From contig NZ_BOMI01000150.1 of assembly GCF_016862115.1 (NCBI RefSeq), forward strand, positions 1-53,108: a stretch of DNA of 53,108 nt, read 5' to 3'. The number at the start of each line of letters is the position of its first letter. Position 1 is the first letter of the stretch. Position numbers and translations under genes: made by a program. Shown here one piece after another: positions 35,745-44,576 of the stretch. Origin of the DNA: Paractinoplanes deccanensis. Its GTDB lineage: Bacteria; Actinomycetota; Actinomycetes; Mycobacteriales; Micromonosporaceae. Below the pieces are notes generated by a model. That model did not search any database. It saw only the letters and a list, made by a program, of their open reading frames with translations, and was not told where the DNA came from.

Positions 35745-36730
35745 TGAGCGACAACATCACCCTTGGCAAGGCGCTCAACCACGGCCTGCGCCGCTCGCTG
35801 GAGAACGACGCCAAGGTCGTCGTCATGGGCGAGGACGTCGGCAAGCTCGGCGGTGTCTTCCGCATCACCGACGGCCTCCAGAAGGACTTCGGCGAGCAGC
35901 GGGTGATCGATACCCCGCTGGCCGAGGCGGGCATCGTGGGCACGGCGGTCGGCCTGGCGATCCGCGGCTTCCGGCCGGTCTGTGAGATCCAGTTCGACGG
36001 GTTCGTCTTCCCCGCGTACAACCAGATCGTCACCCAGGTGGCGAAGATGTCCTATCGCTCCATGGGCAAGGTCAAGCTGCCCATCGTGATCCGCATCCCG
36101 TACGGCGGCGGCATCGGCGCGGTCGAGCACCACTCCGAGTCGCCCGAGGCGTACTTCTCGCACACGCCCGGCCTCAAGGTCGTCACGTGCTCCAACCCCG
36201 CCGACGCGTACACGATGATCCAGCAGGCCATCGCCTCGGACGACCCGATCGTCTTCTTCGAGCCGAAGCGCCGCTACTGGGAGAAGGGCGACGTCGACCT
36301 CGGCGCCGACCCGGCGGGCGCCTTCCCGCTGCACCAGGCGCGGGTGGCCCGGCCGGGCACCGATGCGACGCTGATCGCGTACGGCCCGATGGTCCGCACC
36401 GCTCTCGACGCCGCCGCGGCCGCCGCCGAGGACGGGCGCAACCTCGAGGTCATCGACCTGCGCTCGCTCTCTCCGATCGACTACGGGACCGTGTACGAGT
36501 CGGTCAAGCGCACGAGCCGCGCGATCGTCGTGCACGAGGCCCAGGGCACGCTCGGCCTCGGCGCCGAGATCGCCGCCCGGGTCAGCGAGCACTGCTTCTA
36601 CTCGCTGGAGGCCCCGGTCCTGCGGGTCACCGGCTACGACATCCCCTACCCGGCCGCCCGGGTCGAGGAGGAGTACCTGCCCGATCTCGATCGGGTCCTG
36701 GACGCCGTCGACCGATCGTTCGGATGGTGA
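35744..36730 (+). CDS. bkdB: 2-oxoacid dehydrogenase E1 component, beta subunit
   Basis: This 328-residue transketolase-like subunit begins MSDNITLGKALNHGL and shows GEDVGKLGGVFRIT, DTPLAEAGIVGTAVGLA, IPYGGGIGAVEHHSES (with the conserved catalytic-region His residues) and the C-terminal domain VIDLRSLSPIDYGTV. It forms the alpha2-beta2 E1 with the preceding gene product. The start codon overlaps the E1 alpha stop (TGATG), a sign of coupled translation. Confidence 0.94.
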   Translation: MSDNITLGKALNHGLRRSLENDAKVVVMGEDVGKLGGVFRITDGLQKDFGEQRVIDTPLAEAGIVGTAVGLAIRGFRPVCEIQFDGFVFPAYNQIVTQVAKMSYRSMGKVKLPIVIRIPYGGGIGAVEHHSESPEAYFSHTPGLKVVTCSNPADAYTMIQQAIASDDPIVFFEPKRRYWEKGDVDLGADPAGAFPLHQARVARPGTDATLIAYGPMVRTALDAAAAAAEDGRNLEVIDLRSLSPIDYGTVYESVKRTSRAIVVHEAQGTLGLGAEIAARVSEHCFYSLEAPVLRVTGYDIPYPAARVEEEYLPDLDRVLDAVDRSFGW

Positions 36731-36735
36731 CGCCG

Positions 36736-38178
36736 ATGTCCCGGATCAAGGAATTCCCCCTGCCCGACCTCGGTGAGGGTCTCACCGAGGGCGAGATCCT
36801 GTCGTGGCTCGTCAAGGTCGGCGACACGATCGAGCTCAACCAGCCGATCGTCGAGGTCGAGACGGCCAAGGCCGCTGTCGAGATCCCGGCGAAGTGGGGC
36901 GGCGTGGTCGCCCGCATCTTCGTCGAGGCCGGCACGACGGTCGAGGTGGGCACGCCGATCATCGCGATCGACACCGATCCGTCGGCGGGGCCCGTGCCGT
37001 CGTTCGACGGTCCCGTGCCGTCCGCCGAGTCGCTGGCCGCGGTGCAGATCGCGCCGGCCGAGGGCGCCGTCGAGCCGGGCATGGCGGGCAGTCCCGCGCC
37101 GGCCGCCGGCCGCACGCCGGTCCTCGTGGGTTACGGCCCCAGGACCACAACGGCGAAGAGACGACCCCGATCCGGTACGCCGTCAGCGCCCTCGACGAGC
37201 GCCGCTGCCCCGCCTCCGCCGCCACCGCCGCCCGCGCCGGTCGCTCCCGCCGCGCCGGTGACCAACGGCCGCCCGGCCGGTCCGGTGCTCGCGAAACCGC
37301 CGGTGCGCAAGCTCGCGCGGGATCTCGGCGTCGATCTTGCGTCGGTATCCGGGACCGGGCCCATGGGTTCGGTGACCCGTGATGACGTACAGAAGGCTGT
37401 TGCGAATCGGCAGTCCGCGGAGGTCGCGGCACCCAGCGTGACCACCGGACCGGCCGCGGCCGTCTTCGACGCCTCCCGTGAGCAGCGCATCCCGATCAAG
37501 GGCGTGCGCAAGCTCACCGCGGAGAACATGGTCGCGTCGGCCTTCACCGCGCCGCACGTCACGGAGTTCCTCACGATCGACGTGACGCGGAGCATGAAGG
37601 CGCTCGAGAAGCTCAAGGCGCGCCGTGAGTTCCGCGACATCCGGATCTCGCCGCTGCTGCTGGTGGCCAAGGCGGTGCTGCTCGCCGTCAAGCGTCACCC
37701 GATGGTCAACTCGACCTGGTCCGGCGCGACGAACGAGATCGTCGTCAAGGAGTACGTCAACCTCGGCATCGCCTCGGCCACCGAGCGCGGCCTCATCGTT
37801 CCCAACATCAAGGACGCCGGGCGTCTCACGTTGCGGGAGCTCGCCGAGGCGTTGAACACGCTGGTGCAGGTCGCAAGATCCGGCAAGACGCCGCCTTCGG
37901 ACATGTCCGGCGGAACGCTCTCGATCACCAATGTCGGGGTGTTCGGGGTGGACACCGGCACGCCGATCCTGCCGCCCGGCGAGTCGGCGATCCTGGCGTT
38001 CGGAGCGATCAAGCCGATGCCGTGGGTGCACAAGGGCAAGGTCAAGCCGCGCCAGGTCACCACGCTCGCGCTCTCCTTCGACCACCGCATCATCGACGGG
38101 GAGCTGGGCTCGAAGTTCCTGCGCGACGTCGGCGACTTCCTCACCGACCCGGAGGGGGCGCTGCTCTCCTGGAGCTAG
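36736..38178 (+). CDS. bkdC: 2-oxoacid dehydrogenase E2, dihydrolipoyl acyltransferase
   Basis: This 480-residue E2 has one N-terminal lipoyl domain with the lipoylated Lys in VEVETAKAAVEIP (Lys ~44), a Pro/Ala linker including eight consecutive prolines, a peripheral-subunit-binding domain (KPPVRKLARDLGVDL) and the catalytic domain ending with SFDHRIIDG, which carries the active-site His and Asp. The NQPIVEVETAKA form of the lipoyl site resembles BkdC-type E2. The ATG at 36736 is used here; a GTG at 36727 overlapping the E1 beta stop is also possible. No E3 gene follows, so dihydrolipoamide dehydrogenase must come from elsewhere. Confidence 0.94.
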   Translation: MSRIKEFPLPDLGEGLTEGEILSWLVKVGDTIELNQPIVEVETAKAAVEIPAKWGGVVARIFVEAGTTVEVGTPIIAIDTDPSAGPVPSFDGPVPSAESLAAVQIAPAEGAVEPGMAGSPAPAAGRTPVLVGYGPRTTTAKRRPRSGTPSAPSTSAAAPPPPPPPPAPVAPAAPVTNGRPAGPVLAKPPVRKLARDLGVDLASVSGTGPMGSVTRDDVQKAVANRQSAEVAAPSVTTGPAAAVFDASREQRIPIKGVRKLTAENMVASAFTAPHVTEFLTIDVTRSMKALEKLKARREFRDIRISPLLLVAKAVLLAVKRHPMVNSTWSGATNEIVVKEYVNLGIASATERGLIVPNIKDAGRLTLRELAEALNTLVQVARSGKTPPSDMSGGTLSITNVGVFGVDTGTPILPPGESAILAFGAIKPMPWVHKGKVKPRQVTTLALSFDHRIIDGELGSKFLRDVGDFLTDPEGALLSWS

Positions 38179-38263
38179 GCACACCGTTGATGCTTAGGCA
38201 ACCAGTTTTCTTGACCTACGATCGTTAGGCAGGTGCTGCACGTCACCCCCTAAATCGTTGGCA

Positions 38264-38305
38264 GCTCGTCTCGGTGAGTAGCACAATGGACCCACCGAGA
38301 CGAGC
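38264..38305. repeat. Inverted repeat with 13-bp arms
   Basis: GCTCGTCTCGGTG (38264-38276) and CACCGAGACGAGC (38293-38305) pair perfectly around a 16-nt loop. It lies 50 bp before the small gene at 38356. There is no U-tract, so an operator or a 5'-leader structure is more likely than a terminator. Confidence 0.75.
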
Positions 38306-38355
38306 ACCACGATGTGGCCGGAAGATCCCGGCACAAAAGGGAAGTGACTGCAGCA

Positions 38356-38493
38356 ATGAGCATCACCGAACGCCTCCGCCGGCGCCGGATGATCAACCGC
38401 GAGAACCGTGCCATCGACCGTGCGTGGATGAGCGCCCCGACCCAGTCGATGCGCGACGAGATCGCCCTCATGGCCCAGCGCCGCAACTTCTGA
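38356..38493 (+). CDS. Small basic protein, 45 residues
   Basis: The product reads MSITERLRRRRMINRENRAI followed by DRAWMSAPTQSMRDEIALMAQRRNF. It is short, Arg-rich and helical. Similar small proteins with a central APTQSMRDEI-like motif occur in many actinomycetes, to my recollection, but I know no function. The ATG at 38356 has GGGAAG upstream, and a strong terminator begins 13 bp after the stop, which argues for a separate transcript. Confidence 0.75.
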   Translation: MSITERLRRRRMINRENRAIDRAWMSAPTQSMRDEIALMAQRRNF

Positions 38494-38505
38494 CCCGACG
38501 GCGCC

Positions 38506-38547
38506 ACGGCCCGCCCGGATTCCCTCCGGACGGGCCGTTTGCATTTT
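38506..38547 (+). terminator. Rho-independent terminator after the 45-residue gene
   Basis: ACGGCCCGCCCGGA (38506-38519) pairs with TCCGGACGGGCCGT (38525-38538), a 14-bp stem with one mismatch and a 5-nt loop, followed by TTGCATTTT. Confidence 0.88.
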
Positions 38548-38807
38548 CACGTCACGCTTAAAGATCTTTGATCGGTCCCCTTCCGGACGTACACCGGGAT
38601 TCCTCCTGCAGCCATCGCCCGGTACGGTTGGGCACGGCCATCGAGCCGGCTCGGCCGGTCGGCGCGGGGGCCGGGGTTCACGGCCTCGTCACTTGGCCCG
38701 CGGATCCCGCACGGCCTGGCCTCAGAGCTGGGCACGGCCTCCGGCGCCCGCCGGCGGGCCGCGTCCGTGCAAAGCCCGGCACGGCCGAAATGTATGAGGA
38801 GGCGCTC

Positions 38808-41800
38808 ATGACGTCCGAGGGGCATTACGCCGGTTCCCGACCGGCCGAGGCCACGTCGGGCGGACCCACGTCGGACGGCTTCCCGCCGGACACCGACGCG
38901 CAGCGGGCTTCGGGCCGGGCGTCCGCCCAGCCGCCCGCCGACGGTTTCCCCAGTTCGTATGGCCCGCCACCGCAGGCGACGCCCAACGGCGGCTCGCCGT
39001 TCGTGGTGCCCACGGTCGCCTCCTTCGGCCCCGACGGCCGAGGGGGCACGCCCTACGGATCGGCCCGCGTGCCACAGCCCGACGAGGGCGGCGCGCTGCC
39101 CCAGCGGGGCGCCGGCGCCTCGCCCTACGGTTCGGTCGCCCCCGGCGAGTCCTACGAAGCGCCCGCGCAGGAGTCCGCCTGGGCGCCCCCGGTGCGTTCC
39201 ACCCCCGACTCCGAGAACCAGTTCGTCCAGCGCCAGGGCGCGCCGCTCCCGCAGCGCAACGCCAACCCGGCCGGCACCGTGGACGAGTTCGAGGGCTTCA
39301 ACGGCTTCGCCGCCGGTGAGGCCAACCGCGGCGGCGAGCAGCAGGTCGACCCGGCCACCGGGCGGCCGCCCGGCATCTCGGTCTTCGACAACCAGCGCGT
39401 GCGCGTGCCCGGCGCGACCCTGAGCGACCTGCCCGACGCCCCGCCGTCGGTGCGCTCCGCGGCGGCTCCGCCGGCGCCGGAGGCCCCCGCCGGTTTCCCG
39501 GTGCGCGGCGGCGGCAGCGGTTCCGCGTTCCCGACCCGCGGAGGCGGCGGCAGCGGCGGCTTCCCGCTGCGCGGCGCGGCCGGTGCCCCCGAGCCCGAGG
39601 CCCCACAGGCGGTGCCCCAGCAGCCCGGCGGCGACCTGCCGATCCGCACCCAGTCGCCCAACGGCTCACCCAACGGCTCACCCAGCGGCGAGTTGCCGAT
39701 CCGCAGCCCGCAGTCGCCCGGCGCCGCCGACGGTCCGCCGTCCGGCGGGTTCAGCGCCTTCGGTGCTGGGTCCGGGTCCGCGCCTGCCGCGTTCCCCGCC
39801 TCCGGGTCCGCGTCCGCGCCTGCCGCGTTCCCCGTGGCTTCCGGCTCCTCGGCGCCTTCCCCGTCTTCGGGGCCTTCCCCGTCTTCGGCTTCCGCCGAGA
39901 TCCCGCCGCACCCCTACCGGTCCGAGTCGTTCGCCGACCCGTTCGGCCGCTCCGGCGAGCCCGGCCAGGGGGCGCCGTCCGATCCGTTCGGCCGCTCGGG
40001 TGAGCCCGGCCAGGGCGGCGCGCCGTCCGATCTGCCCAGCCGGGGCACGCCGTCCGATCTGCCCAGCCGGGGCACGCCGTCCGATCTGCCCAGCCGGGGC
40101 GCGGCGCTGCCCGATCCGTTCGGGCGCGCTCCCCAGGGTGAGCAGCAGCCCGTCTATGGCTCGGCGCAGCCTCCCGCGCCGTTCGGCCAGGCCGCCGACG
40201 AGGCCCAGCCCTATGGGTCCGCTCGCCCGGCGGATGGGTCCGCCCCGGTCTACGGCTCCGCGCGGCCGGCGTCGCCGTTCGGTGGTGACGGACAGTCCGG
40301 CGACGCGCCCGACGAGCACGCTCCGTACAGGCGTCCCGAGCCCGCCGGCGACAACCCGAGCGGCTATCCGCAGCGGGTGCCGGGCGCGGCGCTCGGCGCC
40401 CTGACCGGCTCCGACTCCCGCAACGGATCGGTGCCGCAGCCGCGCGACCCGTCCGAGTTCCAGCCGAGCTCCGGTCCCGCCGGCGCCGGTTCGAGCGGGC
40501 CCGTGTCGGGTGAGGCCTCTTTGTTCGGATCCCCGTCGTCCGGCTCGTCGTCGTTCGGCTCATCGCCTGACTCGTCGTCATTCGGCTCGTCGCCCGGCTC
40601 GTCGTCGTTCAGCTCGTCGCCTGACTCGTCGTCGTTCAGCTCGTCGCCCGACTCGTCGTCATTCAGCTCCTCGTCGTCCGGCTCCGCCTCCGCCGGATCC
40701 TCATCGTCGTCCGGCTCCGCCTCCGTCGGGTCGGCCGGTCCGGCCAGTCCCGCCGCCGGTGGTTCGCCCGCGGTCGGTTCGGCGCGGCCCGTCACGGCCA
40801 GCGCCTCCGTGCCCACAGCGAGCCGCGTCGCCCCGGTCGAGGCCACCGAGCTGCCCCCGCAGGCGGCCGCCCCGCAGGCGCGTGTCTACGGCCGGCCCGC
40901 GCCCGCCGAGCCCGACCAGGAGGACGCCTCTGCGGCGCCCTCCTCCTCGGCTGCCGCCGCGCCGGAGTTCCCGCCCGCCTCGCAGGGCTTCCCATCGGCT
41001 CCGGCGCAGGGCTTCCAGCCGGCTTCTCCTCAGGGCTTCCAGCCGGCCGCGGACTTCAGCGAGCCGACGGGCATGTTCACCGCCCGGCCTGACGGCTTCG
41101 ACTTCCAGTCCGGTGACCGCGGCGGTCCGGGCAACGAGCCCGGCACGCCCGGTGTCGCTCCGCAGTCGCCGGCCCGCGCCAGCGCCCGCGTCTCGCCCGC
41201 CGGTGCCGCCTCGGCCTCCGCCGCGGTTCCGACCGGCGCTCCCGCGGCGCCGCCGGAGACCGCCCCGTTCGGGCCCGGCACGCCCGGCTCCGAGGGCTCG
41301 TCGTTCGGCGGTTCCACCTACGGCGCTCCCGCTGGCGGCTCCACCTACGGCGCCCCGGACAACTCCGCGAGCGGCTCCCCGTTCGGCACGCCGCCCGGCT
41401 CACCCACGGCCGACGGACCCTACGGCCAGCCCGCCGACGCTGCGTTCGGCAAGCCCGCCGATTCCCCGTTCGGTCAGCCTGGTGACGCCCCGTTCGGCCA
41501 GGCCGGTGACTCGCCGTTCGGCAAGCCCGCCGACTCGGCGTTCGGTCAGCCCAGTGACTCGCCGTTCGGTCAGCCCGGTGACGCCCCGTTCGGCAAGCCC
41601 GGTGACGCCCCGTTCGGCAAGCCCGGTGACGCCTCGTTCGGCCAGCCTGGTGACGGACAGTTCGGCCAGCCCCGTGACGGACAGTTCGGCCAGGCCGGTG
41701 AAGGGCAGCCCGGGGGCGCCCAGTTCGGTCAGCCCGGCGACTCGCAGTTCGGGCAGCCGGGCGACAACTCGTTCGGCCGCCCCGCCGACCCGCAGTCCGG

Positions 41801-42731
41801 CCAGCCCGACACGCAGTTCGGCAAGCCCGCCGACTCGCCGTTCGGGCAGCCCGACTCGCCTTACGGTCAGCAGGGTGAGCCTTACGGTCAGCAGGGTGAC
41901 TCGTCGTTCGGCGCGCCCAGCGACTCGCCCTTCGGCGCGCCCAGCGACTCGCCCTTCGGCGCGCCCGGCGGTTCGCCGTTCGGCGCTCCCGGTGGCTCGC
42001 CCTTCGGCCCCCGGCCCGGTGAGGCCCCCGGCGGCAACTCGCCGTTCGGGCCGCGTCCCGGCGCGCAGGGCGACCAGTTCAACGAGCTCACCACCGACGT
42101 CGCCGGCCGCGACCAGCCGTACGTCCCGGCTCCTGCCCTGCCCCCGATGCCCCCGGGCATCAACGGCAACGGCTTCGCGCCCGCGACCGGCGGTTTCCCG
42201 GCGCCGGGTGGCCAGCCTGGCGGCGCCTTCGTGCCCGGCAGCGGCCCCGACACGAGCGGCGGCTTCGGCAACCCGGAGACCAGCGGCGGCTTCGGCAGCG
42301 CCGCGAGCCGTGCCACGGTGACCCCGCCGAGCCCGAACGACACCACCAGCTGGCCCGGCCCCGATTCCGAGCAGGGCAAGTTCGACAGCTTCAAGCCCGA
42401 GGCGCCGGCCGCGAAGCCGGAGACCCCGCACGTTCGGGTCTTCCCGATCCTGCTCGCCGTCGTGCTCGGCGCGATCGTGCTGCTCGGCGTCGTCTTCGGC
42501 CTGGTGTTCCTGGTCGCCGGCGGCGAGGACCAGGCCGCCATGAAGACGGGCGACTGCGTCAAGCAGGACGGCAGCGCGGCGGTCAAGACGGACTGCGGCG
42601 GCGCGAACACGTTCCAGGTGGTCTCCATCGTGGACGAGAAGTCGCAGTGCGCCGACCCGGCCAACCCGTCGGTGCTGACCACCACGAGCGACGGCAAGTC
42701 GCAGGTCCTCTGCCTGAAGCCCAACAAGTGA
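38808..42731 (+). CDS. Giant FG-repeat, membrane-anchored low-complexity protein
   Basis: This 1307-residue protein is almost wholly disordered: residues 1-1205 are rich in Pro, Gly, Ser, Ala, Gln, Phe and Asp. Tracts include SDLPSRGTP (3 copies), SSFGSSPDS-type units, and a region of about 200 residues (869-1071) made of 8-residue SPFGQPGD-like units with more than 20 Phe-Gly pairs. Near residues 1208-1235 is one membrane helix (VFPILLAVVLGAIVLLGVVFGLVFLV), followed by a small outer domain of about 70 residues with four Cys (GDCV, TDCGG, SQCAD, LCLKP), similar in pattern to LppU/SCO3897-type domains. The N-terminal part should be cytoplasmic. The ATG at 38808 is chosen for its GAGGAGG about 6 nt upstream; the open frame before it is poor. 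Function unknown. Confidence 0.8.
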   Translation: MTSEGHYAGSRPAEATSGGPTSDGFPPDTDAQRASGRASAQPPADGFPSSYGPPPQATPNGGSPFVVPTVASFGPDGRGGTPYGSARVPQPDEGGALPQRGAGASPYGSVAPGESYEAPAQESAWAPPVRSTPDSENQFVQRQGAPLPQRNANPAGTVDEFEGFNGFAAGEANRGGEQQVDPATGRPPGISVFDNQRVRVPGATLSDLPDAPPSVRSAAAPPAPEAPAGFPVRGGGSGSAFPTRGGGGSGGFPLRGAAGAPEPEAPQAVPQQPGGDLPIRTQSPNGSPNGSPSGELPIRSPQSPGAADGPPSGGFSAFGAGSGSAPAAFPASGSASAPAAFPVASGSSAPSPSSGPSPSSASAEIPPHPYRSESFADPFGRSGEPGQGAPSDPFGRSGEPGQGGAPSDLPSRGTPSDLPSRGTPSDLPSRGAALPDPFGRAPQGEQQPVYGSAQPPAPFGQAADEAQPYGSARPADGSAPVYGSARPASPFGGDGQSGDAPDEHAPYRRPEPAGDNPSGYPQRVPGAALGALTGSDSRNGSVPQPRDPSEFQPSSGPAGAGSSGPVSGEASLFGSPSSGSSSFGSSPDSSSFGSSPGSSSFSSSPDSSSFSSSPDSSSFSSSSSGSASAGSSSSSGSASVGSAGPASPAAGGSPAVGSARPVTASASVPTASRVAPVEATELPPQAAAPQARVYGRPAPAEPDQEDASAAPSSSAAAAPEFPPASQGFPSAPAQGFQPASPQGFQPAADFSEPTGMFTARPDGFDFQSGDRGGPGNEPGTPGVAPQSPARASARVSPAGAASASAAVPTGAPAAPPETAPFGPGTPGSEGSSFGGSTYGAPAGGSTYGAPDNSASGSPFGTPPGSPTADGPYGQPADAAFGKPADSPFGQPGDAPFGQAGDSPFGKPADSAFGQPSDSPFGQPGDAPFGKPGDAPFGKPGDASFGQPGDGQFGQPRDGQFGQAGEGQPGGAQFGQPGDSQFGQPGDNSFGRPADPQSGQPDTQFGKPADSPFGQPDSPYGQQGEPYGQQGDSSFGAPSDSPFGAPSDSPFGAPGGSPFGAPGGSPFGPRPGEAPGGNSPFGPRPGAQGDQFNELTTDVAGRDQPYVPAPALPPMPPGINGNGFAPATGGFPAPGGQPGGAFVPGSGPDTSGGFGNPETSGGFGSAASRATVTPPSPNDTTSWPGPDSEQGKFDSFKPEAPAAKPETPHVRVFPILLAVVLGAIVLLGVVFGLVFLVAGGEDQAAMKTGDCVKQDGSAAVKTDCGGANTFQVVSIVDEKSQCADPANPSVLTTTSDGKSQVLCLKPNK
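40023..40103 (+). repeat. 27-bp repeat coding SDLPSRGTP
   Basis: CCGTCCGATCTGCCCAGCCG followed by GGGCACG is repeated three times, the third copy diverging at its end. Confidence 0.88.
41415..42020 (+). repeat. Imperfect 24-bp repeat array coding FG units
   Basis: About two dozen units like CCGTTCGGTCAGCCCGGTGACG code for SPFGQPGD and variants (AKP, QAG, APS). The period is mostly 8 codons and becomes irregular toward the 3' end. Confidence 0.9.
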
Positions 42732-42794
42732 CGCCGTTGTCATCCTGACCACCTTCGTGCCGCGCCGGCGATGCCGGTGCGGCACGATGGTCGG

Positions 42795-44567
42795 ATGACT
42801 GGACGTGTGCGGGCGCCGGAGCTCCGGGGCCGTGGCTGGCTGAACACCGGCGGCCGGGATGTGACCCTCGCCGATCTCCGCGGCAAGATCGTCATTCTGG
42901 ACTTCTGGACCTTCTGCTGCATCAACTGCCTGCACGTCCTCGACGAGCTGCGCCCGCTGGAGCAGCAGTACGGTGACGCCCTCGTCGTGATCGGCGTCCA
43001 CTCGCCCAAGTTCGAGCACGAGCGCGACCCGAAGGCCCTGGCCGCCGCCGTGGAGCGCTACGGCGTGCACCACCCGGTCGTCGACGACGGCGACATGCAC
43101 CTCTGGCAGCAGTACGCGGCGAAGGCGTGGCCGACGCTCGCGGTGATCGACCCGACCGGCTACCTGGTCGCCTCGATGGCCGGTGAGGGGCATGCCGAGG
43201 GCCTGTCCCGCCTGATCGACGAGCTGATCGAGAAGCACACCGCCGACGGCACCCTGCACCGCGGCGACGGCCCGTACGTTCCGCCGCCCGCCCCCGACAC
43301 CCTGCTGCGCTTCCCCGGCAAGGCGATCGAGCTGGCGAACGGCAACCTGCTGGTCAGCGACTCCACCGGCCACTCGGTCGCCGAGCTGGAGGCCGACGGC
43401 GAGACCCTGGTGCGCCGGTTCGGCCCGTTCAACGAACCGCAGGGCCTGCTCCAGCTCCCCGCCGAGGTCGCCTCGGTCGCCGGCTACGACGTGGTCGTCG
43501 CCGACACGGTCAACCACCAGCTGCGCGGTGTCCGCCTCTCCGACGGCGAGATCACGCTGGTGGCCGGCTCGGGCCGCCCCTGGCGTTCCGCCGTCGACGA
43601 GCACCCGCACGACGCGCTCGCCGCCGACCTCTCCTCGCCGTGGGACCTCGCCTGGTTCGACGACAAGGTCATCATCGCGATGGCCGGCATCCACCAGCTG
43701 TGGTGGTTCGACCCGATCAAGCGCACGGTCGGCGTCTACGCCGGCACGACGGTCGAGTCGCTGCGCGACGGCCCCATCCCCGACGTGTGGATGGCCCAGC
43801 CGTCCGGCCTGTCCGTCGGCGGCGACCGCCTGTGGATCGCCGACAGCGAGACGTCGGCGCTGCGCTACATCGAGGCCGGCGTCATGCACACCGCCGTCGG
43901 CCAGGGCCTCTTCGACTTCGGCCACGTGGACGGCCCCGCCAAGGAGGCCCTGCTCCAGCACCCGCTGGGCGTGGCCGCGCTGCCCGACGGCTCGGTCCTG
44001 ATCGCCGACACCTACAACGGCGCCGTACGCCGCTACGACCCCACCGCCGACACGGTCTCCACCGTCGACTCGGGCCTGGCCGAGCCAAGCGACGTGCTGG
44101 TCACCTCGACCGGCGACGTGCTCGTGGTCGAATCGGCCGCCCACCGCCTGACCCGCCTGGCCCCCGGCGCTGTCCAGAGCGTCACCGGCGAACGCCACCG
44201 CACCGAGCGCCCGCCCTCACCCGTGGCCCCCGGCAACCTCACGCTGGACGTCATCTTCACCCCCGCCCCCGGCCAGAAGCTCGACACCCAGTTCGGTCCC
44301 TCCACCCGGCTCGAGGTCTCCGCCTCCCCGCCCGAGCTGCTGCTCTCCGGCGCGGGCGTCACCACCGACCTCACCCGCCCACTGGTGATCAACCCGGACG
44401 TCCCGAAGGGGGTGCTCCAGGTCGTGGCCCAGGCCGCCACCTGCGACGTCGACGTGGAGTTCGCCGCCTGCCACCTGACCCGCCAGGACTGGGGCGTCCC
44501 CGTCGTGGTAACCCCGGATGCCCCCACCCGCCTCCCGTTGATCCTGCGAGGCATGGACGAGGCGTAA
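42795..44567 (+). CDS. Thioredoxin-like/NHL-repeat protein (NHLRC2-type)
   Basis: This 590-residue protein has an N-terminal thioredoxin-like domain with DFWTFCCINCLHVLDEL, holding a CxxC (Cys42/Cys45) inside CCINC and the cis-Pro region AKAWPTLAVID. A six-bladed NHL beta-propeller follows (about residues 160-470, with repeats such as GVAALPDGSVLIADTYNGAVRRYD), then a C-terminal beta domain with two further Cys. This is the domain order of human NHLRC2 and its bacterial relatives. No signal peptide is seen, so it is probably cytoplasmic. Redox partner unknown. The ATG at 42795 lies 6 nt after CACGAT, a possible leaderless start. Confidence 0.9.
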   Translation: MTGRVRAPELRGRGWLNTGGRDVTLADLRGKIVILDFWTFCCINCLHVLDELRPLEQQYGDALVVIGVHSPKFEHERDPKALAAAVERYGVHHPVVDDGDMHLWQQYAAKAWPTLAVIDPTGYLVASMAGEGHAEGLSRLIDELIEKHTADGTLHRGDGPYVPPPAPDTLLRFPGKAIELANGNLLVSDSTGHSVAELEADGETLVRRFGPFNEPQGLLQLPAEVASVAGYDVVVADTVNHQLRGVRLSDGEITLVAGSGRPWRSAVDEHPHDALAADLSSPWDLAWFDDKVIIAMAGIHQLWWFDPIKRTVGVYAGTTVESLRDGPIPDVWMAQPSGLSVGGDRLWIADSETSALRYIEAGVMHTAVGQGLFDFGHVDGPAKEALLQHPLGVAALPDGSVLIADTYNGAVRRYDPTADTVSTVDSGLAEPSDVLVTSTGDVLVVESAAHRLTRLAPGAVQSVTGERHRTERPPSPVAPGNLTLDVIFTPAPGQKLDTQFGPSTRLEVSASPPELLLSGAGVTTDLTRPLVINPDVPKGVLQVVAQAATCDVDVEFAACHLTRQDWGVPVVVTPDAPTRLPLILRGMDEA

Positions 44568-44576
44568 CCACACCGC

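Noticed and set aside
41400..44198. 932-codon open frame on the minus strand opposite the FG-repeat and NHL genes
   Set aside because: It is an antisense shadow of in-frame 24-bp repeats and high-GC codons; the plus strand has the recognisable domains.
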